A DNA stretch of 11,574 nucleotides, taken from JAAYGD01 sp964428195 (lineage in GTDB: Bacteria > Bacillota_I > Bacilli_A > RF39 > UBA660). The stretch lies in the NCBI GenBank assembly GCA_964428195.1, contig CAYRXC010000027.1, positions 1 through 11,574 of the forward strand, given 5' to 3'. The translations under genes were made by a program, and so were the position numbers. The first letter of the stretch is position 1, and every line of letters starts with the position of its first letter. The notes under the pieces were generated by a model. It was not told the DNA's origin. It made no database searches and saw nothing but the letters and a program-made list of their open reading frames with translations. Below, in pieces: positions 5,550-11,574 of this stretch.

Positions 5550-6446
5550 ATGTGTAGTTGGAATCAATATATTATTGATAAAAATTTAGAAAAAATAAGA
5601 AATAGAATGATATATAGTGAAGATAAAAATGAAATTGATTTTTTGACAAGCTCAGCAGAAGTATATAGAAAAGTATTTGAATTAATGAATCAAGTAATTA
5701 GTAAAGAAGGTGAAAACTATATATATCCTCCTTCTTTTAGAGATAATCAAAGGATTGATTTGGATAATAATGACATATACCATTCAAATACTATCGAAAA
5801 AGTATCAAAATTTCTAATGGAATTTAATCCCGAATACTATAACGTTTTTATGGCTTTGGCAAAAAATGGGTTGATATCTCTTCATAAGAACGAAGACGGA
5901 AAAAATGTTGGTGAGCACTTTGTAGACAGAGCTAATAAGACTTGCTTTATTTACGTAAGCTCAAATGATTCTGAATTAGAATCTGAAGAATTAATAAGAC
6001 AATTTGGATATGTATATCAAACTATCAATAATGAAATTGAATACGATGAATCTAGAATATTAATCGCTGATGCTTTTCCTAATTATTTAGTATTATCAAT
6101 GAAATATCACTACAACAATGATTTAAAAATTGCTTTGATAAATGAAATCAAACAAAAAAATAACAAACTATTTAAAGAATTGATGACATTAAATGAAAAA
6201 AAATCTAAAAACATTAAATTAAAGAAAATGCTAGCTAATCAAATAAGTTCAAATTATATGTCATTATTTATGTTTTTAAATAATGATATAGAATGCTCTT
6301 TTAAAAATGTTGATGAGTTTGTTAAAGTAAATAACGAAGATTACAACTCTAGTCTATTATGGAGCATTGCAAATAACAATAGTGAAGGAATTAATCATGC
6401 AAAAGAACAAATTTTGCTCAAGAAAAAACAAAGAACAAATAGATAA
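5550..6446 (+). CDS. Degenerate paralogue of the HExxH metallopeptidase (pseudopeptidase)
   Basis: A 298-aa soluble protein. The start is ATG 5550, with GAGG at 5541-5544. An upstream in-frame TTG at 5511 lies between the -35 and -10 of the promoter and cannot be translated. It aligns with the protein of 3547-4527. The N-termini share M..W....I...N....I/L+N, and the middle aligns from NRGILLKKD/KNGLISLHK through to ETLPFLLELYYYKH/DAFPNYLVLSMKYH. At the catalytic site HELGH is replaced by RQFGY (150-154), so both zinc His and the catalytic Glu are gone, and the downstream E191 corresponds to D174. The reading frame is intact, so it is probably a kept non-catalytic partner rather than a decayed gene. 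It is divergent from the large RNA and ends in the terminator shared with ffh. Confidence 0.78.
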   Translation: MCSWNQYIIDKNLEKIRNRMIYSEDKNEIDFLTSSAEVYRKVFELMNQVISKEGENYIYPPSFRDNQRIDLDNNDIYHSNTIEKVSKFLMEFNPEYYNVFMALAKNGLISLHKNEDGKNVGEHFVDRANKTCFIYVSSNDSELESEELIRQFGYVYQTINNEIEYDESRILIADAFPNYLVLSMKYHYNNDLKIALINEIKQKNNKLFKELMTLNEKKSKNIKLKKMLANQISSNYMSLFMFLNNDIECSFKNVDEFVKVNNEDYNSSLLWSIANNNSEGINHAKEQILLKKKQRTNR

Positions 6447-6458
6447 TATTTGTTCTTT
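6430..6458. terminator. Bidirectional terminator between the pseudopeptidase gene and ffh
   Basis: A perfect 11-bp stem, AAAGAACAAAT (6430-6440) with ATTTGTTCTTT (6448-6458), has a 7-nt loop. The pseudopeptidase stop (6444-6446) is inside the loop and the ffh stop directly abuts the stem. T-rich tracts follow on both strands, so one hairpin serves both converging genes. Confidence 0.85.
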
Positions 6459-7757
6459 TTATAATTTTAAATTACCATTTTTAAACATCTTCATCATTTT
6501 TTTCATTTGTTCAAATTGATTTAATAATTTATTTACTTCTTGGACAGTAGTACCACTTCCATTAGAAATTCTAATTTTTCTACTAGCTTTTATTATATCC
6601 GGATTTCTTCTTTCTTTTGGAGTCATAGATTGTATTATGGCTTCTATATGACTCATTTGTTTTGGATCAATATTCACTTTATCTAAACCATATTTTGACA
6701 TTCCAGGAATCATTTTAATTACGTTTTCTAAAGGCCCCATCTTTTTTATTTGTTTAAGTTGAGATAAGAAATCTTCCAAGTCAAAGTTCCCTTTGTTTAA
6801 TTTTTTTGCGACCTTTTGAGCTTCATCTTTATCTATTACTTCTTCAGCTCTTTCCATAAGACTTAGGATATCTCCTTCTTTAAATATTCTACTTATCATT
6901 CTAGAAGGATCAAATTCCATTATTCCATCTAATTTTTCACTTGTACCTACAAATTTAATAGGAACATTTGTTATATGTCTTACAGATAACGCTACACCAC
7001 CTTTTGTATCACCATCAAACTTTGTTAATATTACACCAGACAATTTTAAATTCTCATTAAATCCTTTTATGACATTAATTGAATCTTGCCCAATCATTGC
7101 ATCTATTACTAATATATTTTCATCTGGTTTTACCAAAGAATCTATGCTCTTTAGCTCATCCATTAATTCTTGATCTATATGCAATCTTCCAGCAGTATCA
7201 ATAAACACATAATCATATCCATTTTCTTTAGCATAATCTATACCTTTTTTTGCTATTTCTACTGGATCTTTACTATCATTTGAGTATACATATATATTTA
7301 ATTCTTCACCTATTTGTTTTAACTGATCAATTGCTGCAGGCCTATATATATCACACGCTATAAACATTGGATTCTTTTTGTATTTTTTTCTAACTAGATT
7401 ACCTAATTTTCCAATAGTAGTTGTCTTACCACTTCCTTGTAATCCAAGCAACATTACTATATTAAATTTATTGTTTACCAATTCCGAATTATTATTCCCC
7501 AATAGTCTTAATAACTCTTCTTTTAATATAGTTAAAAACATTTCACTTGGTTTCAAACTTGATTGAACTTCTACTCCTAAGGCTTTTTCTTTTACAGTAT
7601 TAGTAAACTCTTTTACTACATTATAATCAACATCAGCCTCTAATAAAACCAATCTTACTTCTCTTAAAATATCACCAATATTTTCTTCGGTTATCTTTCC
7701 ATATCCTTTAATATTCTTTACTACTTTTTGTAATCTATCGCTTAAATTTTCAAACAT
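6459..7757 (-). CDS. ffh: Signal recognition particle protein Ffh (SRP54)
   Basis: The protein subunit of the signal recognition particle. It binds SRP RNA and hydrophobic signal sequences on ribosomes and brings them to FtsY. The N domain is residues 1-95. The G domain has G1 GLQGSGKTT (105-113), DIYRPAA (136-142), DTAGR (187-191) and TKFDG (245-249). The Met-rich M domain (about 300-432) contains the RNA-binding RRNPDIIKASRKIRISNGSG stretch and ends in MKKMMKMFKNG. At 432 aa it is slightly shorter than the usual 440-460. It is the last gene of ftsY-ylxM-ffh, three bases after ylxM, with AGGATG as RBS. Confidence 0.97.
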   Translation of the reverse strand: MFENLSDRLQKVVKNIKGYGKITEENIGDILREVRLVLLEADVDYNVVKEFTNTVKEKALGVEVQSSLKPSEMFLTILKEELLRLLGNNNSELVNNKFNIVMLLGLQGSGKTTTIGKLGNLVRKKYKKNPMFIACDIYRPAAIDQLKQIGEELNIYVYSNDSKDPVEIAKKGIDYAKENGYDYVFIDTAGRLHIDQELMDELKSIDSLVKPDENILVIDAMIGQDSINVIKGFNENLKLSGVILTKFDGDTKGGVALSVRHITNVPIKFVGTSEKLDGIMEFDPSRMISRIFKEGDILSLMERAEEVIDKDEAQKVAKKLNKGNFDLEDFLSQLKQIKKMGPLENVIKMIPGMSKYGLDKVNIDPKQMSHIEAIIQSMTPKERRNPDIIKASRKIRISNGSGTTVQEVNKLLNQFEQMKKMMKMFKNGNLKL

Positions 7758-7760
7758 AAT

Positions 7761-8057
7761 CTACATCCTATCATTTATTTTAATCAATTTATTTTTAATT
7801 GCCTCATCATCTATCATACCGACAACATCTCTAATAAGTAAACTCTTTTTATTTATTTTTAATATATCTTCGTATTCATTTAATTTATCTTTAACCACTA
7901 TTAATTGTTTATGAACAGCATTTCTACTTACATTATTTTTCTCACTAATCTCAGATAAAGAAAGATTATTAAAATGATAATCTTCAAAATAGCTTCTTTG
8001 CTTATCAGTCAATAATTTATTATAAATATCATATAACAATACTAAATGAGCATCCAT
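7761..8057 (-). CDS. ylxM: YlxM-like helix-turn-helix protein
   Basis: A 98-aa protein of the UPF0122 (YlxM/p13) family. The first 60 residues form a sigma-70 region 4-like helix-turn-helix: LLTDKQRSYFEDYHF, then LSLSEISEKNNVSRNAVHKQL. The family is nearly always coded next to ffh in Gram-positive bacteria and has been reported to stimulate SRP GTPase activity in streptococci. Here it sits between ftsY and ffh. Its ATG follows the ftsY stop with no gap (TAAATG), and GGGATGG precedes it, which suggests translational coupling. Confidence 0.93.
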   Translation of the reverse strand: MDAHLVLLYDIYNKLLTDKQRSYFEDYHFNNLSLSEISEKNNVSRNAVHKQLIVVKDKLNEYEDILKINKKSLLIRDVVGMIDDEAIKNKLIKINDRM

Positions 8058-9023
8058 TTATACCATCCCTTTAAATAATCCATATATGTATTTTTCTATA
8101 TCAAATGGGCTTAAATCTTCTAATCCCTCACCAAGCCCAATATATTTTACAGGTACATTTAATTCTTCTTTTATAGCTAGCACTATTCCCCCTTTAGCAG
8201 TCCCATCTAATTTAGTAAGTACTATTCCAGTAATATTAGTAATTTCTTTAAAACTCTTAACTTGATTAATAGCATTTTGTCCAGTTGTAGCATCTATTAC
8301 TAATAAAGTTTCATGAGGAGCATTTGGAATCAATTTGCCTATTACTTTATTCATCTTTTCTAATTCACTCATTAAATTTACTTTATTTTGTAATCTTCCA
8401 GCTGTATCAATTAAAACATAATCATATTTTTCTTCTAAAGCTTTTTCGATTCCTTTATATATAACTGCTGAAGGATCTGTAGTATTAGTTAAATATACTA
8501 CTTCAGAATTTACTCTTTTTCCCCACTCAATCAATTGTTCTATAGCACCAGCTCTAAAGGTATCTCCCGCAATTAATAATACTTTTTTATTATCTTTTTT
8601 TAATAAATTAGCAACCTTAGCAATCGTAGTAGTTTTTCCAACTCCATTAACTCCGACAAACAATAAAACTGTAGGTCCATTTTCATTGACATTTATTTTA
8701 TTAGATAATACATCTTCTCCAACATATATTATAAATAATTCATCTACTATAACTTCTTGTAATTCTTCTAAATCTTTTATATTTTCGTTACTAACTCTAT
8801 TTCTAATCCTGTTAGTAAAATTAATAACAGTATTTACTCCAATATCCGCAGTTATCAATATTTCTTCTAACTCTTCAAAATATGAATCATTTGGAGTTTT
8901 ATATTTTTTAGAAAGATTAGTTAAACTAGATACAAAAGTATCTCTAGTTTTTTCTAACCCTTTATCATAAAGTTCTTCTTCTTTTTTGCTGAAAATTGTC
9001 TTAATCTTGTCAAATAAACTCAT
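8058..9023 (-). CDS. ftsY: Signal recognition particle receptor FtsY
   Basis: The membrane-associated SRP receptor GTPase. It docks the Ffh-ribosome complex at the translocon. The N-terminal acidic A region is short (about 20-30 residues, with a basic amphipathic MSLFDKIKTIFSKK start that fits membrane binding). The NG domain follows, with G1 GVNGVGKTT (124-132), DTFRAGA (154-160), DTAGR (206-210) and TKLDG (270-274). Length, 321 aa, is normal for Firmicutes. The start at 9023 has AAAGGAG upstream. It is first in the ftsY-ylxM-ffh operon and divergent from the secreted protein gene at 9102. Confidence 0.97.
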   Translation of the reverse strand: MSLFDKIKTIFSKKEEELYDKGLEKTRDTFVSSLTNLSKKYKTPNDSYFEELEEILITADIGVNTVINFTNRIRNRVSNENIKDLEELQEVIVDELFIIYVGEDVLSNKINVNENGPTVLLFVGVNGVGKTTTIAKVANLLKKDNKKVLLIAGDTFRAGAIEQLIEWGKRVNSEVVYLTNTTDPSAVIYKGIEKALEEKYDYVLIDTAGRLQNKVNLMSELEKMNKVIGKLIPNAPHETLLVIDATTGQNAINQVKSFKEITNITGIVLTKLDGTAKGGIVLAIKEELNVPVKYIGLGEGLEDLSPFDIEKYIYGLFKGMV

Positions 9024-9039
9024 AATTTCTCCTTTACGT

Positions 9040-9067
9040 ATTATAGCATTTATTTATTGTATTTGAA
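9040..9067 (-). promoter_or_regulatory. Promoter of ftsY-ylxM-ffh
   Basis: On the minus strand: extended -10 TGC-TATAAT (-10 hexamer 9045-9040) with a weak -35 TTCAAA (9067-9062) at 16 bp. Its -35 lies inside the -35/-10 region of the divergent promoter at 9057-9084. The leader is very short, with transcription starting about ten bases before the start codon. Confidence 0.65.
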
Positions 9068-9084
9068 AATAAAGATGATATAAT
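9057..9084 (+). promoter_or_regulatory. Promoter of the Cys-rich secreted/membrane protein gene
   Basis: -35 TTGTAT (9057-9062), a 16-bp spacer and a perfect extended -10 TGA-TATAAT (9076-9084). The RBS AAGGTG (9091-9096) precedes ATG 9102. Confidence 0.65.
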
Positions 9085-9101
9085 TAAAACAAGGTGATTT
9101 T

Positions 9102-9815
9102 ATGAAACTTGTTATTAAAAATATGATAGCAGTATTAATGATTTTTATATTTATGAACTCTGTTAAAGCAGAAAACATTGTGCCTTCTACATGTACTGAA
9201 ACTGGAACAAACTATTTTATATGTAAACATGGAGAATCATATGATGCTTCAACAAATTCATGTTGGTCTTATAAAGGTCTTCGACAAAGATTTGAAAATA
9301 AAATAATAAGCAAAGATGGTGGATATAATGATTACTTTGTTGATTATGATTCTATAAACCCAACAAACAGACAATGTCCGACAGGTTATGTATTTGGATA
9401 TGATAGTAAACAAACAGCAAGATGCTTTAAAACGGTGTGTGATGATGGATATAGGTCTGGAGAAAATTGTATTCAATGTGCTGAATTAGTTACTTCAGCG
9501 TCTCCATCTTTTACTCCAGGTGGTCAACAAGGTCCATGGAATGCTGCAGGAGCGCCAGTTGACTGTTCAGCATTTAAAGAACTAACAGCACCTATTTGGA
9601 AATGGATGAAAATAATTGCTCCAATAATTGCAGTTACTTTAGGAACGTTTGACTTATTAAAAGCTGTAGCTGCAGATGATGATAAAGGAACAAAAAAAGC
9701 TGTAGCAGATTTTGGAAAGAGATTAGCATTAACGGCATTATTATTTTTACTTCCAGTAGTTGTTAACTTCTTAGTAGGATTAATTGAATTCAAAGATATT
9801 AGTGCTTGCTTATAA
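9102..9815 (+). CDS. Exported Cys-rich protein with VirB2/TrbC-like two-helix tail
   Basis: A 237-aa protein. The signal peptide is residues 1-23 (KNMIAVLMIFIFMNS then VKA before EN). The ectodomain (24-155) carries nine Cys (31, 41, 54, 92, 108, 113, 123, 126, 155), with C...GYVFG and C.DGYRSG..C..C spacing like short disulphide-stabilised modules, and a Pro/Gly/Gln linker (137-147). The tail has two membrane helices, about 169-190 (MKIIAPIIAVTLGTFDLLKAV) and 208-228, joined by a charged loop DDDKGTKKAVADFGKR. That two-helix layout resembles VirB2/TrbC pilin-like proteins of type IV secretion, but no other secretion gene is present, so this is a fold-level guess. It is transcribed alone, with its own promoter and terminator. 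Confidence 0.75.
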   Translation: MKLVIKNMIAVLMIFIFMNSVKAENIVPSTCTETGTNYFICKHGESYDASTNSCWSYKGLRQRFENKIISKDGGYNDYFVDYDSINPTNRQCPTGYVFGYDSKQTARCFKTVCDDGYRSGENCIQCAELVTSASPSFTPGGQQGPWNAAGAPVDCSAFKELTAPIWKWMKIIAPIIAVTLGTFDLLKAVAADDDKGTKKAVADFGKRLALTALLFLLPVVVNFLVGLIEFKDISACL

Positions 9816-9823
9816 TTATTGTA

Positions 9824-9852
9824 TAGACAAAAGATCGATATTGTTGTATAAT
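9824..9852 (+). promoter_or_regulatory. Promoter of rnjA
   Basis: -35 TAGACA (9824-9829), a 17-bp spacer and consensus -10 TATAAT (9847-9852). Transcription would start near 9859, inside the 3' arm of the upstream terminator, so the rnjA mRNA itself would not carry the full hairpin. Confidence 0.6.
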
Positions 9853-9877
9853 CACAACGTATTGATCTTTTATTTTG
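9829..9877 (+). terminator. Terminator of the Cys-rich protein gene
   Basis: A long hairpin: AAAAGATC (9829-9836) pairs with GATCTTTT (9864-9871) and continues through a G-U pair, ATA/TAT and, after a small bulge, GTTGT/ACAAC to a 6-nt loop. A T-rich run follows. It overlaps the rnjA promoter, whose -10 falls in the upper stem and loop. Confidence 0.7.
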
Positions 9878-9896
9878 AATCAAAGAGGAGGAACAA

Positions 9897-11570
9897 ATGA
9901 ACTTTGACAGAAACGAGGACACTAAAGTTTTTGCTTTAGGTGGCTTAGGAGAAATCGGTAAAAATATGTACTGCGTAGTACATGAAGATGAAATAGTAAT
10001 AATAGATGCAGGGGTTATGTTTCCAGAAGATGAGCTTCTTGGAATAGATTATGTAATACCTGATTTTTCGTATTTAAAAAATAATGTAGAAAAGATAAAA
10101 GGAGTATTTATTACTCATGGTCATGAAGATCACATAGGTGGTATTCCATTTTTATTGCAATCTTTAGGAATTCCTAAAATATATGCTCCAAAACAAGCAG
10201 CAGAACTAATTAAATTAAAACTTGAAGATAGAAATATACCTTATAAAAATGTAGAAATATATAATGAGAATTCAATAATCAAATTTAATAAAATAACAGT
10301 AGAATTTATTGCAACAACTCATTCTATACCAGATTCACACGCTATAGTTATCAAAACTCCAAATGGAACGATAGTTCATACAGGAGATTTTAAGTTTGAT
10401 TTCACACCTATTGGGCCAATGGCTAACATTCACAGGATGAGTGATATTGGTAAAGAAGGCGTAAAATTATTATTGAGTGATTCTACAAACGCTATGGTAG
10501 AGGGATTCTCTAAAAGCGAATCAAGAGTAGATGCTGCTTTAGGTGATATATTTGCAAGACATAAAGGAAGAATAATACTAGCAACTTTTGCATCTAATGT
10601 TTACAGATTAAAACATATAATTGAAACAAGCAAAAAAAACAATAGAAAAGTAGTACTATTTGGAAGAAGCATGGAAAATAATGTTCAAGTAGCTATTGAA
10701 AGTGGATATATAGATGGAAAAGGTGTAATAATAGAACCTGAAGAAGCAGTAAATAAACCAAGCAATGAAATCACTTTACTTTGTACTGGTTCACAAGGAG
10801 AACCATTAGCGGCATTATCTAGAATTGCAAATGGAACTCATAAACAAATTAAATTAGTAAAAGATGATCTAGTAATATTCTCGTCTTCTGCTATTCCAGG
10901 AAATGGTGCTTCAATTTCAAAAACAATTAATCAATTATATTTAAAAGGCGTTAAAGTATTTACTAATACCTCTTTAAGCGATATACATACTTCGGGACAT
11001 GCTCAACAAGAAGAATTAAAACTGTTTTTAAGATTAATTAAACCAGAATATTTTATGCCAATTCACGGAGAATATAGTATGTTAAAAAAACATGCTGATT
11101 TAGCAGTACAATGTGGTGTTAAAAAAGAAAATACATTCATTGTAGATAATGGTGATGTAATATCGATAGGAAAAGAAGGAATAAAGAGGATCGAATCTAT
11201 TCCAGCTTCTGATATATATGTCGATGGAAATAGAATTGGAGATATTGGAGGAATAGTAATAAGAGACAGGGCAATAATGGCTAACGATGGATTAGTGGTT
11301 GCTATAGCAAATATTGATGAAAAAAATCAGGAATTAATTGATAAAGTAAATATTACTACAAGAGGATTTATATTAGTAAACGAAAACGAAGAATTAATCA
11401 ACAGAATAAAAACATTGGCCAGTGATTCTATTAGAAATCACATGATAGAAACAAAAAATAATTATTCGGATTTGAAGACATTAGTAATACAAGATTTGGG
11501 AACATTTATAAAAAACGAAACAGGAAGAAAACCTTTGATATTGCCAGTATTTTTAGAAATTAAAAGATAA
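9897..11570 (+). CDS. rnjA: Ribonuclease J
   Basis: A metallo-beta-lactamase/beta-CASP ribonuclease with 5'-to-3' exonuclease and endonuclease activity, central to mRNA decay and rRNA maturation in Firmicutes. The MBL motifs are HGHEDH (74-79), H142 and the HTGDF aspartate D164. The beta-CASP part shows the FASNVYRLKHII stretch (231-242), SSAIPGNG (330-337), TSGHA (365-369) and PIHGEYSML with H390. A C-terminal domain follows (about 450-557). The 557-aa length is full. ATG 9897 has a strong RBS (AGAGGAGG). The N-terminal sequence (VFALGGLGEIGKNMY) is closer to RNase J1 than J2 as I recall them, hence rnjA. The gene ends four bases before the window end. Confidence 0.96.
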   Translation: MNFDRNEDTKVFALGGLGEIGKNMYCVVHEDEIVIIDAGVMFPEDELLGIDYVIPDFSYLKNNVEKIKGVFITHGHEDHIGGIPFLLQSLGIPKIYAPKQAAELIKLKLEDRNIPYKNVEIYNENSIIKFNKITVEFIATTHSIPDSHAIVIKTPNGTIVHTGDFKFDFTPIGPMANIHRMSDIGKEGVKLLLSDSTNAMVEGFSKSESRVDAALGDIFARHKGRIILATFASNVYRLKHIIETSKKNNRKVVLFGRSMENNVQVAIESGYIDGKGVIIEPEEAVNKPSNEITLLCTGSQGEPLAALSRIANGTHKQIKLVKDDLVIFSSSAIPGNGASISKTINQLYLKGVKVFTNTSLSDIHTSGHAQQEELKLFLRLIKPEYFMPIHGEYSMLKKHADLAVQCGVKKENTFIVDNGDVISIGKEGIKRIESIPASDIYVDGNRIGDIGGIVIRDRAIMANDGLVVAIANIDEKNQELIDKVNITTRGFILVNENEELINRIKTLASDSIRNHMIETKNNYSDLKTLVIQDLGTFIKNETGRKPLILPVFLEIKR

Positions 11571-11574
11571 CGTT

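Noticed and set aside
6459..9023. A functional link between the SRP genes and the large RNA because both act at the membrane
   Set aside because: They are separate transcription units that merely converge on a terminator. Adjacency alone is not evidence, and ftsY-ylxM-ffh is a common housekeeping cluster.
9258..9922. Minus-strand open frames across the Cys-rich protein gene
   Set aside because: They lie opposite a gene with promoter, RBS and signal peptide, and have no start signals of their own.

Overview
The window is very AT-rich and uses the standard genetic code: TGA is a stop at the end of the OapA-like gene and Trp is TGG. The gene set (ftsY-ylxM-ffh, RNase J, an OmpR-type two-component system, Gram-positive ribosome binding sites, many U-tract terminators) points to a low-GC Firmicute, perhaps an uncultured gut Bacilli/Clostridia lineage. 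The lineage is inferred. The 11.5 kb are almost fully packed, and no tRNA, CRISPR array or insertion sequence was seen.

Layout. (1) 11-579: an unknown 162-aa coiled-coil-like protein (-). (2) 551-2934: a two-component system (-), response regulator then histidine kinase, followed by a small secreted DUF2680-like protein. Both the regulator gene and the small-protein gene are preceded by the same pair of 7-bp direct repeats at an 11-bp period, a likely binding site for the regulator. (3) 2936-3501: a 173-aa membrane protein (-) that I recognise as OapA-like, the protein partner of OLE RNA. (4) 3495-4888: a divergent two-gene operon (+), an HELGH metallopeptidase-like protein and a translationally coupled 116-aa unknown. 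(5) 4862-5497: about 640 bp with no gene, which holds a roughly 600-nt structured RNA on the - strand, with its own promoter, closing helix, many internal hairpins and terminator. Its size and the nearby OapA homologue make OLE RNA the best identification. (6) 5501-6458: a paralogue of the peptidase (+) that has lost its zinc-binding motif. (7) 6459-9068: ftsY-ylxM-ffh (-), the signal recognition particle pathway. (8) 9057-9871: a secreted/membrane protein (+) with a Cys-rich ectodomain and a VirB2/TrbC-like tail. (9) 9824-11570: RNase J (+), complete.

The most interesting part is 2936-6446. OLE RNA and OapA form a membrane-bound RNA-protein complex in the bacteria where it has been studied, and the RNA gene usually lies close to oapA. 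Here they lie on the same strand but are separated by two genes. Their promoters share one architecture (TTTACA, 17 bp, extended -10 TAATAT). Each is divergent from one member of a peptidase/pseudopeptidase pair, and the two divergent promoter regions resemble each other. This suggests a segmental duplication around an RNA-protein complex locus, possibly adding two new protein partners. That functional link is inference.
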